Assembly (NCBI GenBank): GCA_000507305.1
Contig: DF239323.1
Span: 62,001-126,000 of the forward strand
DNA from: Breviolum minutum Mf 1.05b.01
Taxonomy: Eukaryota; Sar; Dinophyceae; Suessiales; Symbiodiniaceae
Direction: 5' to 3'
Length of the DNA: 64,000 bases
The notes beneath the pieces are model-generated. The model was not told the origin of the DNA. It saw only the letters and a list, made by a program, of their open reading frames with translations, and did no database searches. This document shows positions 19,518 through 30,258 of the stretch, one piece after another; position 1 is the first letter of the stretch; every line of letters begins with the position of its first letter. The position numbers and the translations under genes were made by a program.

Positions 19518-20106
19518 TTGTGCGATCAGGTCAATCAACTCCCACTGGGATAGACTCGTTTGTACACACAATGTGAGGATTCCCTTTTATATTAAGGATA
19601 TTTAAACATATTTGAAGGTGGGATGACCATTCCTCATATCAGTGACTTTTGACCCTGGCTATTTTGTGTGGGGATGTGATGTTTGGATGCTCGGAGGTCC
19701 CGGTGGTCTGGAAATTCGACCCAAAATCACCTGACATATCCTAAGATTTCTCAAACTGCCTAATTATATTCATTAGAACCTAAGGGTTTCCCCAATCCCC
19801 TCCCAATGCCACCCCGGAATAAATCAGCCTTATTAAGGGATAGTGAAATTATGAAACACTAGTGTCCCTTTGTTTGGCCTTATGGGGGGGTTGAGCCCCT
19901 TAGCTTAATACTGCCCTCTCCAGTTGACAAAAAGTACGCAGACAAAAATTGACACAACCGACTGTCGTGTGATTTCTTTAGTTCATTTCTCCAAAAGATT
20001 TTGGGAGGGGCAAGGTAATCAACATCTTATGCCTTTGAGTCTATAGCGGAGACAGTTTTGTTGTTGAAACGGACCCATACATAGGCAGCCCAAAGGCCTT
20101 CCGTTA

Positions 20107-20285
20107 ATGTTCAGGCGGGTTGGGCTGCTCTTCGTACAAAAGGAGGTCTCCTACTATGGCGACTTCGGCTCAAAAATTCGTTGCAGAGGTCTACCTTCTT
20201 GTAAAACGCTAATGATGAGCTCCAACCATGTCAGAATCAAAGAGTGCCACAGGGTCCACAAAAGAAACAGAACAACAACTACTAC
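20107..20285 (+). CDS. candidate exon running into a family B element
   Basis: Frame from ATG 20107 (MFRRVGLLFVQKEVSYYGDF) stays open to the CTAG|GT junction of the B copy. Removing 20289-20382 as a GT-AG intron joins it in phase to a short frame LFDVLGRQIQVSFSAA with a stop. Speculative. Confidence 0.22.
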
Positions 20286-20382
20286 TAGGTGGTGTTTGTT
20301 GTATTTTTTCTTTCAGCGTCGAAAATTGGAGGAAGATGTCCATTTCAACAAATAGTTTTTGAATGGCTTAACCACCAACTAG
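20285..20382. mobile_element. family B MITE
   Basis: CTAGGTGGTGTTTGTTG to GGCTTAACCACCAACTAG; the core is diverged and contains a TTTTTTCTTTCAG. Confidence 0.6.
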
Positions 20383-20773
20383 ACAAGGACACCAGAGATT
20401 GTTTGATGTCCTGGGAAGACAAATCCAAGTGTCTTTTTCGGCGGCGTAAACACCTTCCAGGTTGCAGGACTTCTGCTATTCATCAACATCGCTGTTCTGT
20501 TGTTCATATTGAAAAATGAGTTGGTTGTATTTAGCTCATATAGGGGTCATATAGCACACAGTTATATAGGAATTAAGAAAAGTCACCATACTTGCAAGAT
20601 CCACAAAGATTCATGAGGATTCCTATATGAACTAGTAAGATAATAGTAACCAATAGTAGATCCTAGTATAATAGTTGTTATAGTAAGACAGTAGTCACTA
20701 GAAACTAGTATCAGTATGATTGAAAAGAAACGCTGTTAGCAATTGGAAGTTGGCCGATGGATTTGCTATGCAC

Positions 20774-20826
20774 CTGAATGATGACGATGATGATGATGAT
20801 GATGATGATGCTGATGATGATGAGCT
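20774..20826. repeat. (GAT)n microsatellite
   Basis: About 16 imperfect GAT units; in one plus frame they encode an aspartate run. Confidence 0.8.
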
Positions 20827-20869
20827 TCCCCACTGGGTTGGGGTCCTTCCCCTTCCCCCAATGTTTACA

Positions 20870-20925
20870 CACCTGAAAACTAACATGACAATGGAAACGC
20901 ACCATTTTTAATAGGAGATACATCT
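20870..20925. mobile_element. family C left fragment
   Basis: ACACCTGAAAACTAACATGAC without a right arm. Confidence 0.35.
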
Positions 20926-20944
20926 TCTTTTTTCCCATTGTCAC

Positions 20945-20980
20945 AATATATATACGTATATATATATATATATACATATC
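20945..20980. repeat. (TA)n microsatellite
   Basis: ATATATATACGTATATATAT. Confidence 0.75.
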
Positions 20981-21269
20981 TTGTTATTGCAAAGGAACTG
21001 TTGCTGGTTGTTTGGCCTGCACTGTTTATGCATGCTATGTCTCACATAAAACCACATGGTGACGAGATTTTTAATCAAAAGCACACAACACCTAACATCG
21101 AACCTTGAAAATTGTTTGTTTTTTTCCCAAAAGTGGAATCTGCAGGGTCCCGTTTTTCCTTTTGCTTCGGAAAGGTTGAACGGTTGAAATCACCCAGCGT
21201 TTTTTAAAGGATACCCAACCAACCAATGGTGGAGCCAGGTGCACACCACGTGGACCTTACCGACCCCTC

Positions 21270-21355
21270 AGGTTGGAGCTCCGTGAAGAAAAGGCTTTGA
21301 GCGAAGCGATCAAAAGCCTCGCCGTTGGGGTCACCAAGTCGCAGCGCCGTTGGTC
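21270..21355 (+). CDS. candidate internal exon
   Basis: Acceptor-like CTTACCGACCCCTCAG, then the frame ELREEKALSEAIKSLAVGVT. GC-rich against its flanks; the donor is not clear. Confidence 0.2.
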
Positions 21356-21438
21356 ATGTTGGGGTTTTGGATAAAGAGCCTTTTTTTAAGAGACAGAAAA
21401 GGGGGGGGGGGCAAGGTTCAAAACCCAGGGACCCAGCT

Positions 21439-21492
21439 ACTGTTGATGGTTCGTTCGAAATCCGGTAGAGTCAATCTACCTTTACCCCAAGA
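21439..21492. mobile_element. family D left fragment
   Basis: ACTGTTGATGGTTCGTTCGA then unrelated sequence. Confidence 0.4.
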
Positions 21493-21751
21493 GATGAAGA
21501 CTGGAGAAGGGCTGGAAGTTTGTGAGAATTCAATAAGAAAGCAAATAGGAAACACATCTACAACCTGGAATTAATTCCTCCCACCTTCATATTGATGAAA
21601 TGTTCAGATATTCATTGGCAATATACTCTGGAAGAGATTTATGAGTCATGAGTGTTTCATCAGCCAGTCATCTGAGCAATTAATCAGTTCAACAGTGATG
21701 TTCACAGCTAAAATGCCCACCAAAAAAAAGCAGGGCATCTTTACATGAAGA

Positions 21752-21812
21752 AATCTTGCACCACCTGGGATGTATCCCAAAACCCTGTAAATAATCTGAT
21801 GAGTTGAAAAGC
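21752..21812. mobile_element. family D core fragment
   Basis: CACCACCTGGGATGTATC plus CCCTGTAAATAATCTG. Confidence 0.4.
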
Positions 21813-22107
21813 ATATGGGCCCATGTCTAAGCCTACCTACCTAAGGAGCTGTGCCATCTATTTTGACTCCATGGTACGTGGTCCGTCCATTGGATACATT
21901 AACCAACGGATGCGAAATTGAACAGTGGTAGACCCCTCTAAGTGGGAGACCCTTCAAAGGAAGGAATGTCTGCTTTTTGCCTTGAACAAATCAAAAAAAT
22001 AAGACTTTGAATTTTTTTTCGGGGTTGCAAGTTGTCATGTCAAAATCTCAGACAAAATGGATAAAGGAAAACAAGATGCATTTTTTTAGTACTGGAACTT
22101 CTAACAT

Positions 22108-22220
22108 ACAGTTGATGGAAGAAATCCGACACCAGTTGGGATGTATCAAAAAACACTGTTTTTAAAATGGGGATAAACTACCATATCAACTGGTGAGTTT
22201 ATCGAAATTTCTGAACCATC
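22108..22220. mobile_element. family D MITE
   Basis: ACAGTTGATGGAAGAAATCC left, TTTCTGAACCATCAATC right. Confidence 0.6.
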
Positions 22221-22229
22221 AATCAAAAC

Positions 22230-22850
22230 ACGGGCCATATCCAACAGAACTCCTCGGCGGCTCATCCAGTCCACACAAAACTCTGGCGCCGTGAGCCCTC
22301 CGAGCCCTGCGGGACGCAAGCCACGTCACTTGGAGCGGATTTTTGTGATCACCTAAGACTTGGGCTTATTCTAGACACCATCGTATTTTTGGAGGATCAT
22401 ATTCTAGACAGCATCATAGTCTATCAATCTATCAAGTCTTGATTTGTTTTTAAAAAGTCATTTTTTACTTTTTTTGCCATGGTAAAAGTCACATGTTTGT
22501 TCACCACCATTTGGCAGTATTTTTTTTTTGGAGCTTTTCCGGGCATCGAACAAAGAAGTACTTCCGGGTGCGGTCTTGCCGTCTTTAACCACGCAGCATT
22601 TCATAGCAACATTCATTCAGCTAGGATGCACAAGCTCGATCACTCGTCATCGCGAGTCAGGATTAGATATGGAAAATCTCAACTGAAATATGTACCAACA
22701 TGAAAACCATAAATGTTTAAACCAATTTCATGTAGGTAACTATTCCAGGTCCCATTTATTGGTGCATATGGGAAATTGTGGATCAATGTTTTTTTTTGAA
22801 GTTTTGTGTAACAGATAATTTTTTGGATATACTATGTGTAGTTTATCAAT
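22230..22850. other. no firm gene
   Basis: A GC-rich patch at 22245-22340 is open on both strands without splice support; the rest is AT-rich spacer. Confidence 0.3.
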
Positions 22851-22852
22851 CA

Positions 22853-22917
22853 GGATTATGCCCAACATTCCTTGTGAGAACGGCTTCAGCCCATGTGTAC
22901 CTCCCACCGGCTTGTGA
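22853..22917 (+). CDS. candidate short coding segment
   Basis: After TATCAATCAG the frame MPNIPCENGFSPCVPPTGL ends at TGA 22915. Two cysteines in an EGF-like spacing. Very short. Confidence 0.18.
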
Positions 22918-23177
22918 TTGAGCTTCGACTATCGAAATCTTTCAAGGGTCAGTGAGCAGCTGATCTCGGAGCCATTTATATAGTATCCATCTTAGTAACC
23001 ATTTCGTTGGCCATGGGCGAAGAATCAATTAATTTGTTCCCAACATATTCCCAACACACTTTTCTCTTCCAAAGAATTTAAGAACCAAAATATAGAAAAA
23101 AATGGTGCCAGGTCATTTTTGTCGGTGTTTTTTTTCCTCCGGACACCCCTCCTTGACGGGGGTCTGACCTTGGCAGG

Positions 23178-23270
23178 TCAGAGTTCACCCCAGCGGAGCA
23201 TCTCATCTTTGAAGGCGGGTTCCGGTTCACAGAGTCAGATTTTCCGGAAGAAAATGGTGCCTGGATTCAA
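23178..23270 (+). CDS. candidate exon
   Basis: After GACCTTGGCAG the frame SEFTPAEHLIFEGGFRFTES is open into family N sequence. Donor uncertain. Confidence 0.2.
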
Positions 23271-23362
23271 AGTGACCTTTTTGGGATGGTGATCCGTGAC
23301 CCTTTGAAGGGGTTAAGTGACCTCCAACTAGGGGATGAAAAGGTCACGAATTGAATCACTTG
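23268..23362. repeat. family N inverted repeat
   Basis: AAGTGACCTTTTTGGGATGG with GAAAAGGTCACGAATTG, and an inner GTGACCTCCAACTAGGGGAT shared with 41640 and 56478. Confidence 0.45.
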
Positions 23363-23400
23363 GTGGCAATTTTTTCTGAAATCACCCATTACTCCCTGGA

Positions 23401-23506
23401 TCTCCCTGGAAGATTGACATGGAACAGAACCAGAGAGGTTTGGAAGATCATTTTCCCTTTCTAAAATGGTGATTTGATAGGTTCCATGTTAATCTTCCAG
23501 GGTGTA
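23401..23506. mobile_element. family C subfamily (GATTAACATGGAACC)
   Basis: CTCCCTGGAAGATTGACATGG opposite CCATGTTAATCTTCCAGGG. Confidence 0.65.
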
Positions 23507-23513
23507 ACCATTA

Positions 23514-23620
23514 CCCATATATGCGCCGAATGGGACTGAAATATTTTTTCCTATATGAATACCATGAAAATGTTTTCGTCCATTTATGAAGGTAAATATT
23601 TCATACATGGAGCATATGGG
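23514..23620. mobile_element. family A MITE (GCATATGGG variant)
   Basis: CCCATATATGCGCCGAATGG opposite CATACATGGAGCATATGGG. Confidence 0.5.
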
Positions 23621-23676
23621 ATTAGTTGAGTATCATAAAAGTTGGAGATGGCGCCCTTCCAAATATAAATCTTCAT

Positions 23677-23838
23677 AACAGTTACTTGAAGGATCCTCCC
23701 AGTTAGATCCACTTAATAAGATAAGCATGGTTAGTTTTCGTCCCCAAGAGAGTGGTTGTGGGACCCCTTCCAAATGGCCTTTTCATGGCTTATCAACAGG
23801 GATTCCAACTACTTACTAACTGGGATGATCCTCCAATC
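23677..23838. mobile_element. family F MITE
   Basis: GTTACTTGAAGGATCCTCCC left, CTGGGATGATCCTCCAATC right. Confidence 0.65.
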
Positions 23839-24153
23839 ATTTGGGCAAATTATAATGAACCTGCCCAGTAGTCACCATAAATTGGTGGTTTAGGATACGG
23901 GAAATCCCACATTCACGTTCAGGAACTATAGTCTATAGTAATTTACCCAGATGTATGAAAAACCCTGCAAAAGTACAAGAGTTTGCTGTAAAATTTCTCC
24001 TTGATTTCCCCTTGAACAATAGCAAAAACAGGTGCGTGAAATCATTGAAATCATTTGAATCATCATATTTAGCAGCCAAAAAGGTCATGTTCAAAACCTC
24101 CAAAGGAAACACATAGCAAACCCTGAAATAGTTCTTGGATTTCTGGGTCCCTA

Positions 24154-24401
24154 ATACCCTCCCTGAAACTAACAGAACATAGCCCATGAACAAATCCCAC
24201 CATCTTTTCCGGGTACTGTAAATACCCATCAAAAAAATGGGTGGGAATTTTCCAGCCAGCTACTGTTGATGGACGAAATCCCAAACAACCACCTGGGATG
24301 GTTTCCCAAAACCCTATAAATAATGGGATAATCATCATCCTTGGTGGTTGTGCAGGATTTTGTCCATCAACAGCTATGTTAGTTTCGTTTCAGGGAGGGT
24401 T
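24154..24401. mobile_element. family C MITE split by family D
   Basis: TACCCTCCCTGAAACTAACA left. The right arm CTATGTTAGTTTC resumes after the D insert at 24261-24372. Confidence 0.7.
24261..24372. mobile_element. family D MITE nested in C
   Basis: CTGTTGATGG to CCATCAACAG, flanked by direct CTA on both sides. Confidence 0.75.
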
Positions 24402-24577
24402 TTTCTCCAAACCAGGAGGGCGAGGTGAAGACCAGAAGGCGTGACCTTTTTGGGCTGCAAAAAAAGGGAGGGAATTCGTGGAGAGCAATGAACAGTTGAG
24501 CTGCCTTAGGTTGTTTAGGTTGTTTAGGGTTACACCTACCACAGTTAAATTGGAGATTATTTTTTTTAACCATTTTT

Positions 24578-24625
24578 TATAAGGGATCCCGGAATTAAAC
24601 AACCAGGATGACTCATGGAAAGTAC
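24578..24625. repeat. family I right end
   Basis: GGGATCCCGGAATTAAACAACC...TGGAAAGTA. Confidence 0.4.
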
Positions 24626-24685
24626 TCGTAAGAGGTTTTTTTTGGGGGGCTCAATTTGTTTCTTGGAACAGTTCATTGACTTAGA

Positions 24686-24790
24686 CCCATGACGGATCCA
24701 TGGGAAGATTGTATATTTAATAACATGAAAACCCATACTAATCAACCATTCATGTGGGGTAAATATACCATTCACCATGGATCCTGTGGG
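24686..24790. mobile_element. family A MITE
   Basis: CCCATGACGGATCCATGGG opposite CACCATGGATCCTGTGGG. Confidence 0.65.
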
Positions 24791-24950
24791 ATATAGTTTA
24801 TATAGAAAATCGAAGTCTAGATTTGTCAAAGTTTTCCATTTAATAAAGTACAGACATGTTTCCTTGTGGAAGTCATCACCACTGTCTAGATGGTCCCACT
24901 GCCACCCCGCTCTTTCCGGGAATTCCGTCGCACAATGTTCACGACCCAAA

Positions 24951-25040
24951 CCCATATGCTCCATGTATGACATCTTTATTTACATTTACCATAAAATTTA
25001 GTCCAAATGTAGGTAAATATTTCATACATGGAGCATATGG
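24951..25040. mobile_element. family A MITE (CTCCATGTATG variant)
   Basis: CCCATATGCTCCATGTATGA opposite TCATACATGGAGCATATGG; near-perfect arms. Confidence 0.7.
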
Positions 25041-25077
25041 CAAAGATGCTTGTTTTGCAGTTGCGGAAGAATGATGC

Positions 25078-25096
25078 ATATATATATATATATAGT
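25078..25096. repeat. (TA)n microsatellite
   Basis: TATATATATATATATATAG. Confidence 0.7.
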
Positions 25097-25238
25097 CAAG
25101 TCCATTATAAGAGGAACTCATCAACTTACCAATAGGAAACGATTGTCATGGAGGTTTATAGATATCAATGATGATATTTCTGACTTACAGTCGGGATGAA
25201 TCACAATTTGTGATGATTCAAACTTCAAATAAGAATGG

Positions 25239-25359
25239 TACTGTTGATGGTTCAGAAATCCCACACAACCACCTGGGATGTATAAAGCCGTCATAATAAA
25301 TAATGGGATAAACTACCAACCTCAACTGGTGGATGCCGGATTCCTTCCATCAAACAGTA
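25239..25359. mobile_element. family D MITE
   Basis: TA-CTGTTGATGGTTCAGAAATC to CTTCCATCAAACAG-TA. Confidence 0.75.
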
Positions 25360-25469
25360 TCTTAAGAAACCACCCAATGCATGCGGCATGAAATCACTTA
25401 GAAAGGTGCCTAGTCTCACCGTGACCTTTCAAGGGGGCCCCCCCCGGGTATGTATATGTTGCTAAAAAA

Positions 25470-25690
25470 TTGGAGATGAAATCCTACCCTACCTACCCTG
25501 TTGGGTTTTTTTCTGTGAGATGCTTCTTACGCCATCAGATTTCGGAACCTTTTCACCAATCCCCATATGACTCATGTTTCATGCCAGCCTTTCCGCCACC
25601 AAATCATCCCGACCAAAAAATCGCAGCTTACAAAAAGTGTGGTTCTTTTTGGGGGCCAATACATACTCCCCAGAAGTTTTTAGATGTTCG
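25470..25690 (+). CDS. candidate coding segment
   Basis: Longest continuous plus frame in the region. It reads HQISEPFHQSPYDSCFMPAF, then PPPNHPDQKIAAYKKCGSFW, and runs into a C-like element at 25686. Splice limits unclear. Confidence 0.25.
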
Positions 25691-25792
25691 CCCCCTGAAA
25701 ACAACCAGGACCCAAAAAGGAAAGGTGATCGTTTTCCTTTTCCATGATGGCTTTCAGGGGCTTTTTGCTGTTACACTCCGGCATCAACTAAC
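25686..25792. mobile_element. family C MITE, decayed
   Basis: CGCCCCCTGAAAACAACCAGG opposite TTCAGGGGCTTTTTGCTGTTACACTCC. Confidence 0.4.
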
Positions 25793-25949
25793 ATGGCTTG
25801 CTGGCAAAGTGATATTCCATGGTATTTGCTTTTAAAAAAACATCTGGTATTCTATTGCTATGTAATTTTACCAGATCCTACAGGGTACACTTTTGTGTTT
25901 TTTTCATCAGCCAATCATGATCGCCCAAGCTGTCCCACCGCCTTTTTTT

Positions 25950-26051
25950 CCCACAGAATCCATTTGACGATGGTATATTTACCTACATGAATGGTTGCTT
26001 TTTATGGTTTTCATGTAGGCAAATATATACCAGTCCCATGGATGCTATGGG
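25950..26051. mobile_element. family A MITE
   Basis: GGTATATTTACCTACATGAA opposite TTCATGTAGGCAAATATATACC; ends CCCACAGAATCC/GGATGCTATGGG. Confidence 0.65.
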
Positions 26052-26214
26052 GTATGCTTAGTGAATGAGCAACTGACTTTTTTTGGGAGTTGCCAGCACT
26101 ACTACAGACTTTTCCGGCTTTGGTGGAAGTGATTGTAACTAACGATCGCGATTGTATATAAGTTGGTTTATATCACTGGATATTGCAGGACGTAAACAAC
26201 CAACATCAACCAAC

Positions 26215-26331
26215 TTATATGGGTGTTTCCAAAAATAGGGGTACCCCAAAGTGGATAGTTTATAATGGGAAACCCTATTAAAATGGATGATTTGGGGGGA
26301 AAACCCACTATTTTTGGAAACCCCCATATAG
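26215..26331. mobile_element. family E MITE
   Basis: TATATGGGTGTTTCCAAAAATA opposite CTATTTTTGGAAACCCCCATATA; the best E copy. Confidence 0.7.
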
Positions 26332-27041
26332 GGGTGAAATACCCTGCTACCAACTAACATATCCCCCCAAACCAAACCCAGGCACTTCTCAGTCGTTGAT
26401 TTTCCGAATAGTTTCCCTTAAAAGGTGGGACATGTATCGATCCGTTCCCTAGAGGGTAATCCATTTTGCGGGAAGTACCATCAGGATATATCCCAGTAGT
26501 CAACCTTCATTGGGGGATGGCTGTTTGTTATTTTTTTCAAAGTTCGAAACTTTTTATGCTCGTGGAGGTTGTGTGGGGTGCAAAAATCTCATGCGCCAAA
26601 GAATTGAACCTTGGGTAGTAGTAGAATTACATAGCATTACCCGCACTATGCACTAAGGTTCGGAAAGCACCCGCTTTTCAAAAGCACCATTTACCAATGC
26701 CGGAATCTGCTGGATTTTTTTTCCCCGGCAATATATAATTCGACCTACTTCAGGTGTTTTTTTAATTTGTCATTTTTGGGAGGAGGATTTTCGGAAAATC
26801 CCAAAACTTGATACCAAGTCGAGTTGCAAAAGGCGATAAAAAGGGCTTAGTAAGCTTCCTTAGTGGTAGAACACACCCCCAAGCCGCCGCAATCTTCCGG
26901 GGTTCACCTTTTTGTTGAAAGGATTTTTTCTTTTAACAACCTCTTCGTGACTGATTTTTGTTTGGGTGTGTTTTTTCAAAGGCGTGCGCTGGAAAAACCG
27001 ACCTAAGAAGGGTACTGGGGTAATAATACCCCTTAGATTTC

Positions 27042-27118
27042 CCATGGTCCGCTGCTCTGCTGCACCAGGGCAACCACGGCATCCGGGAGGTTGATGCCTT
27101 TCGTTGGGGGTTGCTCAG
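27042..27118 (-). CDS. candidate exon with helicase-like string
   Basis: Minus strand after CCTTGTCCCCCAG: frame TKGINLPDAVVALVQQSSGP. INLPDA...V-Q-x-SS resembles the IDLPEA...IQISS segment of XPB-type SF2 helicases, but the spacing differs by one residue and no other motif is present. Confidence 0.18.
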
Positions 27119-27183
27119 CTGGGGGACAAGGCTGCGATGCATGCATGCATATCAGCTGATACTGCTGAACTTGGCGGGAAAAT

Positions 27184-27283
27184 CCCTGGAAAACTAAGAT
27201 GTCCCCGGAAAATCAATGGTTGGAAGATGTATTTCCTATTGAAATTGTCCCTTTTCAGGGGATATGTTAGTTTTCAGGGGTGT
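27184..27283. mobile_element. family C MITE
   Basis: CCCTGGAAAACTAAGATGTC opposite GATATGTTAGTTTTCAGGGG. Confidence 0.65.
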
Positions 27284-27284
27284 A

Positions 27285-27416
27285 ATACTGTTGATAGAAA
27301 AGACATCCGGCGAGAAAACCAGTTGAGGGAACGTTAGTATTATCCCGATTATTTACAGGGGTTTTTAGGCATCCGAACGGTGGTTGGCCTTAGGATTTCG
27401 TCCATCGACAGGTATG
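27285..27416. mobile_element. family D MITE
   Basis: TACTGTTGATAGAAAAGACA left, CGTCCATCGACAGGTA right; the core is inverted relative to most copies. Confidence 0.55.
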
Positions 27417-27714
27417 CACGAGGGTTTTACAGGGTCGCTCGACTTCAACCACAGAAGAAAGAGATGAAACATTCTTTTCTACCCTCTGATTTTGAAGTCG
27501 GGGGGGTTCTAAAACGCTCCTCATTTAGTAGGAAAATACATCATCCCTGTCGACTCGTTCATCGCTCCCCCCATATCACAGGGTAGTTTTAGACGACCCG
27601 GGGATGGGCAGCAAACAAAACCTTCATTTCCCACTGTTGGGAGGGGAAACTGACATCCCAAAATATTATCATTGTTTCCAATCCAGGATATGTGGCCAAA
27701 TTTTCAAAAAATAT

Positions 27715-27806
27715 GCCGTAGGATCCGTGTATGGTATATCTACCTACATATTTACCATAAACATCAACTAAATGTAGGTAAATATACCATACATGGATGG
27801 TATGGG
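27715..27806. mobile_element. family A MITE
   Basis: GGATCCGTGTATGGTATATC opposite GTAAATATACCATACATGGA. Confidence 0.7.
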
Positions 27807-28100
27807 TATGAGAATAAACCATAATAACCCGATGTTCCGAACACTAGTGAATTCAGAAGAGCTGATAACATAATTCAAATTCAATGTAGGTAAAACATGC
27901 GTTGATAATGTTGGATACGCTTTATCTACTGATTCCAGTGAGGTCCCCTGAGTTGCGTTTGAAACATCAAAATTTAGGAAAAATAAGATAAACGTGGATT
28001 AACGAAAATGATGGAGGAAAAATGCCCAAATTGATCTGCAGCATCGAGAAGAATGCCCCCAAAACAAAATTCATCTCTACAAACTTCGGATGCGCAGAAT

Positions 28101-28239
28101 GCCAGACAGAATGCCATACACATGAGAATGCCATACACATGTAAGAATGCCATACGAATGCCATACAGCTAGAGGAAGAATGCCATACGTATGGCATTCT
28201 CAGCGTATGGCATTCTGAGTGTATGGCATTCTGTCTGGC
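28101..28239. repeat. inverted array of AATGCCATAC units
   Basis: Five AATGCCATAC units (four separated by short spacers) face three GTATGGCATT units. The outer 20 bp, GCCAGACAGAATGCCATACA, are repeated exactly in inverted orientation at the right end. Confidence 0.75.
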
Positions 28240-28700
28240 ACTTTTTTTTTGAATTTCTAGAAAAATGTTTTTTCAAACAAAAATCAGAGTAGAATCTTGC
28301 GAAAACAAATTTACCTGGGATCATCAATTATTTTGGCACCATGCCAGCTCTACACTTTCATGAGCGAAAATTTCAAAAATGACCATGTTCCAAAAGTAGC
28401 TCACTGGAATCAGTAGCTTTATCACAATCATTATCATGCAATGAACAAAAAACAAAAAGTATTCTAAAGTTTCATATGAACAATGCTGATGGTATTCAAT
28501 TATTTCACTTTATCAATCTTTATCATAACTGCTTACAGAACTAATGGATACTTCTAGTAAAACAATTTGTTTTAATTAGGCTAGTTTATTTCATACATTG
28601 TTGAAAATGTTTCTTGCAATCTTTCCACCAGGAAGGCAGATTTGATTCAATTTTGTATTTATTTCATATATTGATGATGCAAACAAGGTTTAATATCCTG
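28240..28700. other. no gene seen
   Basis: Very AT-rich spacer. Confidence 0.4.
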
Positions 28701-28761
28701 CCATGGAGCGGACTAAGGGAGCATGTCTCGCGTAGTACTGCTGACAATATGGTATCAACGG

Positions 28762-28918
28762 CTGCACGGCTCTTTCGGCTGCAAAATCTGCCGGGACTTT
28801 GTGCCTGCGGCTATTAGGACGTCTACAAGCAGCTCCGCTGAAACTGATTCAGCTTTTGCTTCGTCTTACTCTTTGACATCAATGGGTGAAGTCTCTGTGG
28901 ACGAGGAGTTTTCCGTTT
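28762..28918 (+). CDS. candidate exon, upstream part of the 28.7-30.9 kb gene
   Basis: Frame GSFGCKICRDFVPAAIRTST and then a Ser-rich stretch, ending at TGA 28918. CKIC may be a zinc ligand pair. Linkage to the downstream exons is inference. Confidence 0.25.
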
Positions 28919-29131
28919 GATTTGAACTTGCAGCTGCTCGAGGAAGCTTCTGGTTGTAGGCCGCAGCAGCTCCCGCTGTCCAACCGTAGTTTGTGGAGAG
29001 ACATTGGCATTGACATTGGCATTGGCTTTGCTGGTGCAACGTCAGCTTTGACTGGCTCTGACCTGCAAATTTTTCAATGAAAAGGCAAAAGAATGGCTGC
29101 TGGCGGCATCTGAAAATACTGAACTGATTGG

Positions 29132-29249
29132 ACATCATCCCTGATTTGAAGACCGCATACTTTGGCGATTGCGCCCAATGCCAAACAAACCAGGCCGCTT
29201 TCTTCAAGGCGGCCCAGAAGAACGGCCAGGAGATTGACATTCCTTAACT
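29132..29249 (+). CDS. candidate exon
   Basis: Frame IIPDLKTAYFGDCAQCQTNQ then AAFFKAAQKNGQEIDIP and a stop. CAQC is a second Cys pair. The opposite strand is open too. Confidence 0.25.
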
Positions 29250-29327
29250 CTTTGAGCTTGCACTTACGCGGCGGCCTCTTCAATCATCCAGGGCCGCCAC
29301 CACCACCACCTAATACTGCGCGGGTTA

Positions 29328-29503
29328 CCGAAGAAGAACATCATCAGGGATGGCAAATATGTGGCTCTATGTGAGAATGGAAATTATGTTTCACTGCAGC
29401 TTCACAGATGTGGGTACAAAGAACTGTACCACAGGCAGTTGTACCAAGACCTAGCAGGCAGTGCCCTACCTGCAGGAGTGGAGATCCATCCCTTTAAAAA
29501 AAC
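29328..29503 (+). CDS. candidate exon
   Basis: Frame KKNIIRDGKYVALCENGNYV, then SLQLHRCGYKELYHRQLYQD, ending at TGA 29501. Good codon character. The AATG repeat and gap begin 80 bp downstream and would be intronic. Confidence 0.33.
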
Positions 29504-29585
29504 ATGAAGACATCGGGCGGGCCAAAGTGCCGTTGCGGGAAAGCCTTGACGGAACTCCGCAGCCCAGCGCTCAGAGAATCCTGGC

Positions 29586-29725
29586 AGGCACACCCATGAA
29601 ATGTATGATTGAATGAATGAATGAATGAATGACTGAATGAATGCATGAATGAATGGATGAATGAATGAATGAATGAACGAATGAAGGAATGAAGGAATGA
29701 AGGAATGAAGGAATGAAGGAATGAA
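29586..29725. repeat. (AATG)n/(GAAGGAAT)n microsatellite, left of gap
   Basis: 140 bp identical to the sequence that starts right after the gap. Confidence 0.9.
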
Positions 29726-30258
29726 NNNNNNNNNNNNNNNNNNNNNNNNNNNNNNNNNNNNNNNNNNNNNNNNNNNNNNNNNNNNNNNNNNNNNNNNNNN
29801 NNNNNNNNNNNNNNNNNNNNNNNNNNNNNNNNNNNNNNNNNNNNNNNNNNNNNNNNNNNNNNNNNNNNNNNNNNNNNNNNNNNNNNNNNNNNNNNNNNNN
29901 NNNNNNNNNNNNNNNNNNNNNNNNNNNNNNNNNNNNNNNNNNNNNNNNNNNNNNNNNNNNNNNNNNNNNNNNNNNNNNNNNNNNNNNNNNNNNNNNNNNN
30001 NNNNNNNNNNNNNNNNNNNNNNNNNNNNNNNNNNNNNNNNNNNNNNNNNNNNNNNNNNNNNNNNNNNNNNNNNNNNNNNNNNNNNNNNNNNNNNNNNNNN
30101 NNNNNNNNNNNNNNNNNNNNNNNNNNNNNNNNNNNNNNNNNNNNNNNNNNNNNNNNNNNNNNNNNNNNNNNNNNNNNNNNNNNNNNNNNNNNNNNNNNNN
30201 NNNNNNNNNNNNNNNNNNNNNNNNNNNNNNNNNNNNNNNNNNNNNNNNNNNNNNNNNN
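29726..30258. other. assembly gap (533 N)
   Basis: Run of N. The size may be arbitrary, because both sides carry the same 140 bp. Confidence 0.99.

Noticed and set aside
20720-20911. Acidic protein with an aspartate run
   Set aside because: The run is the (GAT)n microsatellite, flanked by a C fragment; no independent coding support.
24566-24973. 135-codon minus-strand frame
   Set aside because: Crosses a family I end and a family A hairpin, so most of it is repeat; only the 24840-24950 part looks protein-like and it has no splice sites.
28101-28239. CRISPR-like array
   Set aside because: Units face each other in inverted orientation, spacers are only a few bases, and the genome is eukaryotic.
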